Shown in pieces: positions 34,314 to 46,904 of a DNA stretch of 64,000 nucleotides (position 1 is the first letter of the stretch; each line of letters starts with the position of its first letter). The DNA comes from Pleurodeles waltl (Eukaryota; Chordata; Amphibia; Caudata; Salamandridae): contig NC_090438.1 in NCBI RefSeq assembly GCF_031143425.1, positions 774,019,138 to 774,083,137 on the forward strand. Reading direction: 5' to 3'. The position numbers and the translations under genes were made by a program. The notes beneath the pieces are model-generated. The model saw only the letters and a program-made list of their open reading frames with translations. It was not told the origin of the DNA and did not search any database.

Positions 34314-36494
34314 TGTAGGAAAGTAGCCTCTTTCTAACTTGGTTACCCCCACTTTTGGCCTGTTTGTTAGAGTGTCTGACTGTGTCCACTGGGATCCTGC
34401 TAATAAGGACCGCTGTAGTTATGCTCTCTCCCTTAAATTATTGTTATTGCATACTGGTAATCCAGTATTTCTACCATGATTGGCATACTGGTGCCCCCTT
34501 ATAAGCCCTAATATATGGTACTTTGGTACCCAGGGCATTGGGGTTCCAAGGAATCCCTATGGGCTGCAGCATATATTTTGCCACACATCGGGAACCCATG
34601 CAAAGGCCTCTACAGGACTGCCATTGCAGCCTGTTTGACAAGGTGCATGCACCCTTTCACTGCCATATACACTTCACCGGGTCACTTATATGTCACCCCT
34701 ATAGCAGGCCCTCCAGTCCTCAGGGCAGGGTGCAGAGTACCTGTGCGTGAGGGCACCACTGCACTAGCAGAGGTGCCCCCACGACCTCCAGAACCATTTT
34801 CCCGGAATTCGTGAGTGTGGGGACGCCATTTTATGCGTGTACAGGACATAGGTCACTACTTATGTCCAGCTACATAATGGTAACTCTGAACATAGGCATG
34901 TTTGGTATCAAACATGTTGGAATAATACCCCAATGCTTTTGCAAGCATTGGTTGTATGATTCCCTGCACTATGGGGGCACCTTAGAGGACCCCCAGTAAT
35001 GCTATTCCAGCCTTCGGAGGTGTTCCAGGCAGTCCCAGCTGCTGCCATATCTCAGACAGGAGTCTGCCCTCCTGTCACTTGAGCAGCTCAAGCCCAGGAA
35101 GGTTGAAAAAAGAATTTCCTTTGGGAGAGGGGTGTTACACTCTCTCCCTTTGGAAACAGGTGTTTCAGGCTTGGGAGACGTAGCCTCCCCAAGCCACTGG
35201 AAATGCTTTGAAGAGCACAGATGGTGCCCTCCTTGCATTATTCAGTTTACACTGGTTCAGGGACCCCATTCCCTGCTCTGGCACAAAACTGGACAAAGGA
35301 AAGTGGAGTGACCACTCCCCTGTTCATCACCACCCCAGGGGTGGTACTCAGAGCTCCTCCAGAGGGTCACTGGGTTTTGCCATGTTGGATTCGAAGTTGG
35401 CAGGGCACTCTAGGAGCATCTGAGTGGCCAGTGCCAGCAGGTGACATCAGAGCCCTCCGCTGATAGGTGCTTACCTCTTTAGCCAACCAATCCCCCTTTC
35501 AGGGCTATTTAGGGTCTCTCTCTTGGGTGGTTCTTCAGATTCGGATTGCAAGACTCCAGCAGGAATCCTCTGCATCCTTTACTTCACCTCCTTACCAAAG
35601 AAACTGCATCTGGACTCTCCAGGAACCCTACAACTTCAACAAAGAAGCAACAACGACTTCTGCAACATTGTATCTTCAGCTCCTGCCAGCAACTGCAACT
35701 GTTTCCCAGTCTTGCATCCTCAGAGGACAGCCTGTCTTCAGCCTGCACCAGAAGAACAAAGGCATTTCCGTTGGAGTGACGGAGTCACTCCCCTTCTCCA
35801 GCAGGCACCTCTCTGCAACGACGAACGGTTGTGTGAGACCCCTCACCTGACAAGCTGCGTGGATTCTGCATCACGGGTGGTGGACTGAAGTGGTCCCGAC
35901 GGTCCTGATGTCCAACTGTCCAACTTTGGTGGAGGTAAGAGCGTGCCTTCTCACGCAAGACAGTACCCCTTGCACCACATGTTTTGCAGTTGCCAAGGCT
36001 TGTTGGCATCCTTCCACAAAGTTCTTTGAGCACTGTGCAGCTCTAGCCCCCAGCACTCCTTCCTGCGATGCACAGCTTCCAGCGTGGTTCTCCGGCGGCG
36101 TGGGACCCTTAGTTGTAGTGCTGCATGGGCCTCCTTTTGCACCTTCTTTGGCCCCAAGCTGTGGGACTCCTGTGCATGCTGCCTGGTCTTCTGAGGGCTC
36201 TCTGAGTTGCTGGGAGCCCCCTCTGACTCCCTTTCTTGGGTAGAGTCCACCAGGTCCCTTCTGGTCCTGGGCAGCCCCATTTTCTGCTAACCACGAGCTT
36301 TGTGTGTGCTAAGGCTTGTTGGCGGAATCCAGCAATGCAAACCAGACTGCAATCATCCATCTGCACCAACCAGGAATCCGTATCCATCTTCTTGGGTGAA
36401 GTACTGCCTGCATTTCACTACTAAGGGATAACTGGACCTGGTATAAGGTGAAAGTACCTTGGGTACCAACTACAAACCAGGACAACCTCCTACA
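34314..36494 (+). mobile_element. Solo LTR, older relative of the 50687-59931 element
   Basis: It begins TGTAGGAAAGTAGCCTCTTT and ends with AACCTCCTACA, the same ends as the 3,144-bp LTRs. Colinear blocks include CCCCCACTTTTGGCCTG, CTATTTAGGGTCTCT (about 35506), TTTGGTGGAG followed by GTAAGA (35935) and AAGGGATAACTGG near the 3' end. At 2,181 bp it is shorter, and divergence is obvious. No internal region or second LTR is present. The flanking five bases (TTTGC and TTCAC) do not match, so a target duplication is not demonstrated. Confidence 0.8.
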
Positions 36495-37197
36495 TTCACC
36501 TCCTAAGTCATTTCCTTTTTTTTTTGTTTAACAACGTACAACACCACTACTTCACTACTCTCCGGTTAGCAGTATTTTCTATTGAAACTGTCACTTTGGG
36601 AGGTTTGTTGGTTGACATGTTAGAAAATCCAGATAGTCAAGCCAACCAAAACCTTTTTTTTCATAATGAAGGGACAGAACTATAATGATTTATTGAAGTG
36701 CAGTGAAGGGGTGGACTAATCAATGAGGAACATATGGTCTTAATTGGCAACAGCATTGGGATCTCAGTCACTGCTTTCTTGCCATGCTACACTGTCATGG
36801 AAACTGCTGGTGTACTATTTAAAGGAATGAAAACGCAACATCGGGCGGTGGTCCATGACCATGGCCACTCTCTTATTTTGACTGTTTGAGCATGAGCACA
36901 AAAAAAAAACTTCTCAAAAAACGTGTGGTGATTATATAATAGCTTACGTGGGCCTGCAATTTTCACAGTACCAAAAATATGTTCTCTTAGTTTTACAGCA
37001 GGACAAGACATATAAGGGGAGAGGGAAAGCTTATGAAAATAGCAGAAGAAAGCTACAGACAGGAGGAAGTCAGCTGCAGAAACAGGAAATACAGGTAAAT
37101 TGAATAATTCAGGCATAACAGAAAAATATAGAAGCCCAAATTATTTTACTAGTGGGAGAGGTAAATGTTACCTAGAAATAATAATAACAGGACTTAC

Positions 37198-37317
37198 TGG
37201 GGCCAGCAGAACCATCTGCTGCAACCGCAGCACTGGTGGTGGTGGCTCCACAAGCTGCAGCGTTGGTGGTGAAAGCCCCCTCTCCCTGCTCCTGTGATGC
37301 TTTCCTGCCCTTGAGTG
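37198..37317 (-). other. Small putative exon, minus strand
   Basis: Minus-strand TTTCTTACATCAG precedes and GTAAGTCC follows. One frame is open throughout and Ala/Thr-rich (AACGATTTSAAVAADGSAGP), and it joins in phase to the exon at 34169-34272. The intron between them would contain the solo LTR. Gene identity unknown. Confidence 0.35.
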
Positions 37318-37699
37318 CTGATGTAAGAAATAAAGTAGATGAAAGAGGTCAGTGATACAGTTAATCGCTAAAAGATATTTTGACAGGCAGACACAGTACC
37401 ATTGTACTTTTCTAAATCAGATAACCCATTCCTAATTTCCTAAACCTGAGCCCTATTCCTAATTTCCTAAACCAAAACAACATTTTGAACTAATAATGCA
37501 TTACAACAAATTATATTTGCTTCTAAATCCCCTTTGATGGGCCAACTCAGTCTCCCTTTTCAATGCACATCACTGCACATACACATCACTGAGAGACTGG
37601 GACTGTCTGAACTATAAAGAGGCACAGAGAATGCTAACTACCTGATATAGTACTATATTCGTTTTAAATAATCAGCCCAAGTGAGCACCGAGTAGGTAG

Positions 37700-40100
37700 C
37701 ACCTTGCTCGCTCAAGCTGGATCAGATAATGCCCCAGGAAGGTGGTGGCCCCTGGGGCAACGGAAGGGGGCCCAGCAGCCCCTGCATATTATAATCAATA
37801 CAGCTGTGGGAGGTAGTTATTTGCCAAGCAGGAGCAGAGAAAAAGGGGGTCCCAAAACATTTTTAGATACGACTACAGCCAAAAACTGCTGAACGGAATT
37901 ACACCAAATTTTTCAGAAAGGTAGATTTTGGTCTAGAAAGAGACTTTTTTGTAATTTGGTGTAAATTTCTTCAGTAGTTTCAAATTTATGACAGAAAAAC
38001 AAAATATCTAGGGACACAGATCCAGACAAAAGCAATGCCTTGATTGGCTGGCCATAACCCGAGATGAATGTTGTGGCTGCCATTTTGTTGGCTTGCCCCC
38101 AGAGAAAAAACATAACTATAAATACACATAATGGGTCAGGACCGAGGTATCCTGACCCCATAGAACACATGGAGAGGTCCCTGAGGGTCCCCTCATGCGC
38201 AAAACAATTGGCTTTTTTTTGACTGACTTGGGGATCCACCATGGTGCACTGAACGACCCCCACTCTATATCCACGATCAATCCGTAGATCCAAAGCTCAC
38301 CAGTTGCCACTGGGTAATTATACTTAGGACCACAAGCCATTTTTTGTTTTTCTTATTATGCCATTTGACAAATCTTCACAAAACTTTCCAAAGCAAAAAT
38401 GTCTTTCCACCTCAGCTCCTTCCTGGAAAGTTTCGGAGTGATCTATCAAGTGGGGTCCGAGAAAAAGGAGGGGGTCTCAAAACGTGTTTTCCCATTTATT
38501 TTTCCATAGGAAAATTAGATACAGCTACAGCCAAAATGGCTGTATGGAATTACACCATATTTACCAGAAAGCTAGATGTTTTCCGAACTTGGTGTAATTC
38601 CGTTAAGTAGTTTCAGAGAAATCAAGGTTTCAAAAAGGTTGATATTTCAAGCCACAGATGATATTTGGAGCTGACAGATCTCAAGATGTGATCTGATTGG
38701 CTGCCACCACATCAACAAAGATGTGAGGGCAGTCACCCTGTGGCGGAAAGAAGCTCAAAAACATGTGGGGCAGGGTAGAGATACCCTGCCCCCTAGGCCC
38801 GGTGTGGGTGTCCCAGAGGCAATTTATTTTTATCAGTACCTCGATAAAAAACATGGCGTTTTCCTGACTTTGAAAAATAATCCCTATGGGCAGGCCAGGG
38901 CCCGGCGCAGGTGGCATTAGCACAAATACATTTTATGGGGAAAAGGGCTTGTGGCCTCTCTCCCCAATCCTTTAAGAGGCAGCAGGGATTCCATCACCTG
39001 GGGAATTATTTACAATTAAGAGGAGGGGGAATGTGTCCCCCTTCCTTGAGCCTTCAAAAGGCCCTAGGGAGCCCATCCACTGGTGCTGTACTTTTAATTA
39101 AGGGGAAGAGGGCATGCAGCTATCCCTCCCCATGCAGGTGGGCTACAGATCCTCCTCTCCATGCATCTATGAGAGCACTGGGAATTGCTTCTCCTAGAGA
39201 TGTATCTTTATTTAATATAAGGGAGGGGCATGACCCCTCTCCCGGGGACTCCATTCCCCGGGGCTATTCCTTAAACATTAGTGGAGGAGGTGCGAGGCAC
39301 CCCTTCCCCAGCCATAGATTGCTCCAAGGACCCCATCCTGATCCAAGCAGTGTCCTGGGGACCCCATCCCCTGAGATACTGCTGTTGTTTGCCCGGGATA
39401 GTGCAGGCACAGCCAGCCTACACTCTCTTGGGGGATAACAACTTCTCTCCTCTCTGGGTGAGAGCAGTGAAAAGTGCTGCTCCAGCCAAGGCGGGAGCAA
39501 AGTTAGTGAGCTGACCGCTCCACCAGTAAGTATGGTGTAGGCTGGGGAGCCGGCAGGGGCTGTGGGGTCCTTGGGGCTCTTGCCACTGCCCCAACATATA
39601 GGTTAATGTGGGTGCTCAGGTTGGGCACAGGAGCACTTACTTACAAATGAAAGATAAATCAATGACCGGCTCCCACTATGGTGGTGGATGGGGAGCTGGC
39701 CTGGACAATGGGGGCCTTGAGGCTCCTTTCGCGGCCTCCAACTTTTAGGAAAATATGGGTGCCCCAGATGGGCATCCACTTATAAAATAAATAAAAAATA
39801 CGATGTCCAGATCCCACCATAGTGGTGACTGAGAAACCAGCCTTGGCCGCAGAAGCCTTAGGTTTCTCCAACAAAAACATTTACAAACTTTTTAAAAAAC
39901 AGTCATAAATGAGCAGCAAAAGCTACTAATTTATTATTAACTTCTCCAGACAATGCAGAGCATTATAGGAGCTCCTTGTAATGCTCTGCAAGGGCTATGG
40001 TGCCCCTAGACGGGACAGGGGAACCGCCAAGCACTTTTTTAATGTTGTAGGGGCTGCATGGAATGTAGAAGCCCCTAGCAACATTTAAAAAAACAGTTGG
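37700..40100. repeat. Dispersed repeat mosaic (ACACCAAAT family plus GC-rich units)
   Basis: Two fragments of the ACACCAAAT family (37860-38000 and 38340-38640) are followed by GC-rich CATGCAGCTATCCCTCCCC-type units (38890-39560) and a pair of CCCACTATGGTGGTG-type segments (39660-39850). The order parallels 45340-48450 and 9420-10700, so these are copies of one large composite repeat. No gene. Confidence 0.55.
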
Positions 40101-40111
40101 TCTCCTGGGTC

Positions 40112-40850
40112 TGTTAACACTGATAAAAACAATGTCAATGTACGTCATGATATACCTACGCACATCAACGAACTTGCATCACTGTTGTCGAATCCACCCA
40201 ATATAACTTATCCATCAACCCCGAGTCAGAAATATGTGGTCAGGCAAGCCCTGAGACCTAGGCCTAAAGCAACTGATTGGCAGATGATAGGTGAGGTCAC
40301 ACGTAGCCCGTAGACAAATGTGCAAACAGGAAAAACTCTGATTGATCCCTCAGATAGGTAGCAACACCACAGTGGTTGTAGGAGATTGGCCCCCAATAAA
40401 ACATATTTGGTGGGAGGGATGATCGTTCCCAAAACACCTCAAGAGTTAGATGCCACATGAAGTTAGGAACACTCAGTCAGTCAGAACACAGCACACACAC
40501 AACACTCAGTAATCACACTCTCCCCCTGTTGGACATTTGGACATATTACCTACTGGTCCGCATTATTTACATGCAAGATCGAGACCCATCTGCGCACTTC
40601 ATCAGATGGTCAGATTTATGACTCCGTGACAAGGCCCAGATTCTTTTCTCCAAAGAATGCATAGAATTGTTTTATGATGCTTCAAGAAAAGTCAATAATG
40701 GCACTCAGAACCAACGTACCTTGAGACAGTTTTCAGACTCCAACTCTGCTCTCATCTCCTGGGCACAGTGTTTAATTAAACCAACTGTTCTTATTTTGCC
40801 AAACGCCTTTTGTCTTTCATTTTTTAAAGTAAATCCACATTCGAGCAACA
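40112..40850 (+). repeat. 5' LTR of the endogenous retrovirus
   Basis: Colinear with 43789-44437 but about 90 bp longer owing to an extra block near 40145-40235. Shared words: GGCAAGCCCTGAGA/GGCAAGCCCTGTGA, CAGGAAAAAC, TTGATCCCTCAGAT, GAGATTGGCCCC, CTCCAAAGAA, TTAATTAAACCAACTGTTC. The sequence just inside (TTTTGTTGTGCC) is not a clear primer-binding site. Confidence 0.7.
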
Positions 40851-41907
40851 TTTTGTTGTGCCATATCAGAGAAACTGATTTTCAAACCCGACTGCAGTCG
40901 AAGGAAGAGGACCCCACCCGTACGGATTCACATATGCTCCACAAAAGTGGTGAGCAGACGCTGCAACTGATTGAAAGTTCAGCTAAATCTGTGGAGTGGA
41001 GGTCCATCCTCAAGCCATCGTTAGTGGGTAAGAGACTACGTCTGATCCTTAGTCCCAGCATTTGACGTATGGCAAACTAGGAAGAAGTGTAAAAAATGTA
41101 CCTGAGCTCTCTGCCACTGACAAGCGATCCCGTGGAGGTCACTTTTTTTATGATAGTCTGCACACGGCTAGGAAAGGTGAAAGTGCTGTTTAGTTGCTTG
41201 GACCACTGGGCATGACAGAGATGGTATGCATGATGCCTGGATGTAATATCGCATATAATTCGGACGCAAAGGAAAGATTTGGCTCTTGGAGATTAGCATG
41301 CGCTAAGAGTGGGCTAAGGTTTTTTTTCTTTTGGACGAAGTCACCTTTTTTTCTCTGTCACTTTCTTCTCTCTTCTCTCTTATTTCCATTGTGGTTTTCA
41401 GTTGATTCACTGTTGATATTGTGGTGCTGATGAACTATCACAACTATATTTTATGTTGAAATGTTATGTCTCGTTAAATGATTTAATGTGCACATAAAGA
41501 AGCCTTTATCTTTCTATCACAAATCATTAGGTGAGCAAAGCAGAGGCAGCCCAGGTGGGAGTTAGAAGAGAGACGCAGGTTGAGGCGAGAGAGCTCATCT
41601 GGGAAGCACTAAGGGAGAACGGAACAGCGCTTCCTCCCCTGGAGGAGAGTGGAGCTAGGCCCCGGGGTTCCACACGAAGAGGATTTCTGAAGTAGAACCA
41701 GAAGGGAGGCCCCGAACTCTACCAGATCGTCAGCGTAGGAGAGAGGCTGAACAAGAAATAAGAGATAGGAGTTACCTAGTTCAAACCCAATTAAGGCATA
41801 GAAGAAGCGGAATGGCACCTTCAGGCATGCACAAGGAGAACAGCGACAAATACGTCTGCCACTCCCCCCAAACACGCTGGTCAGACAAACTGACCCCTAG
41901 AGAGATA

Positions 41908-42438
41908 GGGGGTCATTCCGACCCTGGCGGTCCATGACCGCCGGGGACCGTGGAAGCACCGCCAACAGGCTAGCGGTGCTTCCTGGCCAATTCTACCGCC
42001 GCGGTCAGAAAAGGGGAACCAGCGGTTTCCCGCCGGTTTTCCCCTGGCCAAAGGAATCCTCCATGGCGGTGCTGCAAGCAGCGCCGCCATGGGGATTCCG
42101 ACTCCCTTCCCGCCAACCGCCAGGAAGAGGCTGGCGGGAACGGGTGTCGTGGGGCCCCTGAGGGCCCCTGCACTGCCCATGCCACAGGCATGGGCAGTGC
42201 AGGGGCCCCCTAACAGGGCCCCATAAAGATTTTCAGTGTCTGCTTGGCCACTGCACCCGTCGCACCGCAGCCATTCGGAGCCGGCTTCATCTTTGCTGGG
42301 GCTTTCCCGCTGGGCCAGCGGGCGATCTTTTGCAGATCGCCCGCCGGCCCAGCGGGAAAGTCGGAATGTCCCACGCGGTCATCTGACCGCGGGGCGGTGT
42401 TTGGGCGGTTTCCGCCCGCCGGGGTCGGAATGACCCCC
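41908..42438. mobile_element. Hairpin-chain MITE, GGGGGTCATT family, inserted in the retrovirus
   Basis: Ends GGGGGTCATTCCGACC and GGTCGGAATGACCCCC are perfect inverted repeats; ATA flanks both sides. The hairpins of 30775-31402 occur in reverse order, so the two copies lie in opposite orientation: GAAGCACCGC/GCGGTGCTTC (about 41954-41982), CCATGGCGG..CCGCCATGG (42061-42092), CACTGCCCATGCC/GGCATGGGCAGTG (42171-42200), CCCGCTGGGCC..GGCCCAGCGGG (about 42306-42356) and GCGGTCATCTGACCGC (42375-42390). One arm of the GATTTTCAGTGTC hairpin is deleted. Confidence 0.9.
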
Positions 42439-42439
42439 A

Positions 42440-43690
42440 TAGTGTTTGGAAAAGAAGGTGAGGCCTTTGCACGACCATTTTGCCACCTGCTGGCCCGCTG
42501 GACCAAAAGGGAGGGTCAATATAATAGAGTCTGGCCGGGGGCTGGAAGAAAGGATCCGGTACGGAGGGGGAGATCCAAAATGGAACCTTCCCTCCATGCA
42601 GGAATGCCTGAGAAGATCGGAGCGCTACTTTGAGGAAAACCACCGGAGTTGCTCCAAGCCAAAATATGCCCGTTGTTACAGAAGGGCACGTCAGGGACCA
42701 TCTTTGTACTGTGGGCACAGATGCTCAAAGAAGGACTCCGGACAAAACTGCCCCCATTGATGCACGAGGCAGGAAAATGGATCTTATGTTTTGAGAAAAA
42801 CACAGTGGGAATAAACCTAGCAATAGGAGTTGTCAAGAGTCTGCTCAGCAGCCTCATTGGAGAGAAGACTAACACAGTATTTTCCCAAGCCTGCATCCCA
42901 GCAGTTACACTGACTAACACAGAGCATGACAGGGCTGCATTCAGTTCATTCGGACACTAGATATGGATGGCCCAGAGAGAAATGTTCCCTGACTGCCTGG
43001 AGGATTGATGCGGAGAGCATGAAGCCTGGGGGTAACCTTGACTGACTTTCCAGTCAGAATGAGGGAACAATGGGGACAAGAGACAGGACAACCATGGACC
43101 GACATGGGCCCCCAGGTTGCATTCTTTTACAACATCCTCAAAAAGGGGCCGCACACCGAAATACAGAGTGGGCTGGCCAGCGCAGTAGGATTAGACACCA
43201 AACCATGGTTTAGGCTGTTCACTGACGCTCAAATAAATGCAGGAGGGTCCATAACATTCTTCATCCTACTACAAAAAGCAAATGCCTGCTGGTTACAAGT
43301 AACAAGGTGGGAGATGCTGAAAATGATCAATGATATGGAGTTCGGCCTAAATGCTATTAAGGAAGACTTAAGAGACATTCACCCCATGGAGATGCAATGC
43401 TGGTGTGTTTTGGACTTGAAAACCGTGATGGAGGGTGGGGTGTGTGACAAGATCAGTGCATCCTGTTGTACTTTTATCTCCGGTAATGACCTGAACAATG
43501 GGACACTAACTTTTGCCATCCAAGCCCTGTATCGTCTATAAGCTGACATGAAGAAAGAGGGAGGTGCCCCTGAGCAGGACTGGTCATTTGATTGGTTTTC
43601 CTGGTTGCCCTGGTTGCCCACACTTGTAGGACCAGACTGTGTCCTACAAGTGTGGGGTTTCCTGCTGGGATTGAAGTAACTAGGAAAATA
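42440..43690 (+). pseudogene. Retroviral envelope remnant, gamma-type transmembrane subunit
   Basis: The envelope glycoprotein mediates virus attachment and membrane fusion. The best preserved part is 43038-43541, an open stretch of 167 codons. It ends in the family signature of the gamma-type transmembrane subunit: a Leu/Val-rich helix followed by EGGVCDKISASCC, i.e. a CX6CC motif (about 43430-43475). After the stop at 43541 the same strand still reads DWSFDWFSW (about 43582-43607), the expected membrane-proximal Trp/Phe segment. Upstream, 42440-42960 gives surface-subunit-like pieces in different frames. At least two frameshifts and several stops interrupt the gene, and its 5' part is cut off by the MITE at 41908-42438. 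No functional product is expected. Confidence 0.7.
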
Positions 43691-43788
43691 GTGATAGACA
43701 CAACAGAAACATGTCAAAACTCAAATAATGTGACTCTCATGAAATGTGGGGTGGATAATGTAGATGAAAATTCAACTAGAGGGGTGAA

Positions 43789-44437
43789 TGTTAATATTGA
43801 TAAAAACATGTTAATGTATGGAATCCACGTGGGCAGGCAAGCCCTGTGATCTAGGCCCAAAGCAACTGATTGAGGGATCACAGTTGCAGTGGTACATTGC
43901 CTGTAGACAAACAAATGAACAGGAAAAACCCAGATTGATCCCTCAGATTGGCAGCAACACCACTATGGTCCTCGGAGATTGGCCCCAATTCAACACATTT
44001 GGCCCGAGGGATGTATGTTTCCAAAACACCATAAACGTTAGATGCTACCTCAAGGAACATTCAGCCAATAAGAACACAACACATACACCATGCAGTGATC
44101 ACACGCTTCCCATGCCGGACATCTGGACATGTCACCCACCGACCTGCATTATGTCCACGCAAGGTGGAGACCCATCTGCACACTTTATCAGATGGTTAGA
44201 TGTATGACTCCATGACTAGGCCCAGATTCCTTTCTCCAAAGAACACATAGAATTGTTCTATGACGCTTCAAGAAATTTATATAATGGCTCTCAGAACCAA
44301 TGTACTTTGAGACAGTGATCAGACCCCCAGCTCTGTATTATTCTCCCGGCCGCTGTGTTTAATTAAACCAACTGTTCCTGTTTTGCCAAACGCCTCTTGT
44401 CTTTAATTGTTTAAGGGAAATCCCCATTCGAGCAACA
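43789..44437 (+). repeat. 3' LTR of the endogenous retrovirus
   Basis: Begins TGTTAATATTGATAAAAAC right after a purine tract; contains CAGCCAATAAGAAC (CCAAT box, about 44063) and ends CATTCGAGCAACA, followed by GGTC. A 129-codon frame inside (43818-44207) is not matched in the 5' LTR and is not considered coding. Confidence 0.7.
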
Positions 44438-44441
44438 GGTC

Positions 44442-45339
44442 ATTGAATTCATGACCGCTGGAGAGCTTACCATATTTGTTTTAAAAACAGCCCTGGAGTT
44501 CTTTGCTCTTCATCTGGAGTGCTAGACCCTCATTTGGTTGTTTTAATGGCTGCCTTCAGTGGCCAGAATTTTTTTTTAAAGAAAGACTCTAGAAGATGTT
44601 GTTTTTTTTTATATAGAACTTTATTAAAAGATTTTTAGGACAATCACTTTGGTTAAATATTTCAATGTGTGAATTTGTGAAATATCTTTTCATTAGAAAT
44701 AATAGTGATTTATTTTTACAAAAGCAAAAGATATGCTTTATATGTGTTTATATACTGACCCATTTCTAAAGCCAATAGGCCCACTTTTAAAATGTTGTTG
44801 TTCTGACCCTATATAAGTCAGTATGTCTGCTTTACTTAAAATGACATCCTTAATATTGTAACATCACAAAGACAGCTGTAGGTGCCCAGAGGGTCTGGAT
44901 GCACTGCATCGACCCCACACAAACCATGGGTGCCAGCAGAGGGTTAAAAAGCTCAGGAAAGTATGCAGCCAATGCCTCGCGGACACCCACTCCACATCTT
45001 TTCTGGAAGTCATTTTTCTGGTCCCTTGAGGTTCCCTCTGAAATCCTGTGGGAGTGCAGGGGGATCACACCAACCCCTCCACCCAAATGTTTTCTCTAAT
45101 TTTGGGACCAGGAAAACCCCCACACACAAAGGCCAGGGGGCAGGCCCCCCCCTACATTGTCCCATTATATGTATTTCTTAAACATTTTCAGGACAGGGGA
45201 TGAAGTCCCCAAGTCCTGTAAAGGCCACTGTAATACTTCTATTCATGTTGGGTTCTGCCAATCGGAGCGCTCATACCAAAAAAGTCACCTCAGCCAATCA
45301 GAAGGCTTGAATTTTTTTATCTCAGCCCAACTGTTAATA
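44442..45339. other. No recognisable gene
   Basis: AT-rich flank to about 44870, then a segment of mixed composition. No supported feature. Confidence 0.4.
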
Positions 45340-46012
45340 TATCTATAAATTACTAAACTGATTTACACCAAATCACAAAAAGCACATTTTCTGGGTAAAG
45401 ATCGAGCTTTCTACTTAATTTGATGTAATTCTGTCTAAAATTCCATTTGGAAATTGCATGGTGAAATTGTGTTTTGCAACTTCCATTTTTCACAGCCCTA
45501 GCTTGATTGGTTGACCCCAAAACCTTCCAAGAAGGAGCTAAGATAATGGACTTTTTTTGGAAAGTTTTGTAAAGATTCATCAAATGGCACAGGGTTATTA
45601 CTAAAACAAAAAACACTTTATGGTATAATATAGATATATATATATATACGCGTATATATCTATATTTCTATATATGTATTTTTTTTTCTTTGTTTTACCA
45701 ACTGGTGGCTGCTAGCAGGTACTTAGGATCATGTTTCCATAGAAAAAGCTTTTTTTGACTTGTCTATATCTTTGGTGCCGTTTGACGAACCTTCACTAAA
45801 TTTTCCAGAAAATTGTTAGAGAGACTCTTGTTGTGCATGGGAAATATTCGGGGTGATCCATTAAGAGGGGCCAAGAAAAAGGATGGGGGGGGGTGTCAAA
45901 ACAGTGTGTTCCCAGTAGGGAATTTGAATATGACTACAGCCTGAACTGCTGGACAGAATTACAACAAATTTGGCAGAAAGATAGCTTTTGGTTCAGAAAG
46001 AAGCCTTTTTAG

Positions 46013-46425
46013 GGTCGAGCCTGCGTTGCATGCGCTCGCGCACTCATATTGCAGCGAGACGCTTTAGGTATTAGAAAAGGGCTCGGAGCCCTGTCGACGT
46101 CACGTCAGTGTTTTTCATTGGTTCGTGGGCTTGCCTATTAAAAGCTGCTTGCTTTCATTAGTCAAAGGCATACATACGTCATGCCTTTTCCGGTGGCTAG
46201 CCCTCCTCGAGCGCATCGACCAAGTACAGAAAACATGCGAGGCTCGCTGTTTTCTGTCTGGCTCGTGGACTATTTTTTCTCTATTTTACTAGCGCGATTT
46301 TGCTTGGCAGAAGTCGAGCGCTTTACACAGTTAATTGCACTTTTTTGGGTTCCGTACATAAATGCACTTTTGCCGATAGGTGAAAAGTCAGGTTAGGAGT
46401 TTACAACGCTATCAAGCTCTAACAT
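46013..46425 (+). repeat. SINE-like dispersed repeat, plus orientation
   Basis: The plus-orientation partner of 6105-6470. Words: CATTGGTTCGTGGGCTTGCC, TACGTCATGCCTTTTC, TAGCCCTCCTCGAGCGC, GCACTTTTGCCGATAGG. Confidence 0.55.
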
Positions 46426-46904
46426 GAGTAAACGCGAGAACCTTTGCATTGCAAATGCTTGTTGTTGTTTGGTGTAGATCTGTTTAGTAGTTTTTGAGAT
46501 ATTAAAATAAACAGAAATATAGATAGCTGGAGGTGCGAAAGCTTTGCGAATACTCCTAATGTCGTGCTGAGATCTGATTGGCTGCCAACACTTCAGCTAG
46601 GACGTTTTGGCAGCCATCTTGGGACTCAGCTTCAGCTGAGTCCTAGAAAAAAATAAAAAATAAAGGGACCAGTGCATGGAAACCCTGACCCCTTAGCTCT
46701 GGTGCTGGGGTCCCAGCGGGACACCACCAGGGCAAAAGAACATTTTAAAAACATTTTCACCACAAACCACAGCAGATCCACGAATCTGGTGAAAATTGAA
46801 AAAAAAAAAACAAGAGTGGGCTCCCACGCTTGTTTTGAATAGATTCCGCCAGGTCCCGGGTGCATTTTGTTTTTTTTAAATAGAGGGGGGCATTGAGCCC
46901 CAGG

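Larger units (their letters stand above)
40112..44437 (+). mobile_element. Endogenous retrovirus, gag-pol deleted, with env remnant
   Basis: Two related segments, 40112-40850 and 43789-44437, act as LTRs: both start TGTTAA, end CGAGCAACA, share a CCAAT-box-like and an AATTAAA polyadenylation-like block, and are flanked by GGTC on the outside (40108-40111 and 44438-44441). A four-base duplication is typical of gammaretrovirus-type integration. ACTAGAGGGG just before the 3' LTR is a reasonable polypurine tract. Internal length is only about 2.9 kb including a 531-bp MITE, and no gag, protease, reverse transcriptase or integrase motif is visible, so most of the provirus was lost. LTR divergence implies an old insertion. 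Confidence 0.7.

Noticed and set aside
43818..44207. 129-codon Cys-containing frame after env, possible extra viral gene
   Set aside because: It lies inside the 3' LTR, and the corresponding 5' LTR sequence has stops and shifts; no motif.
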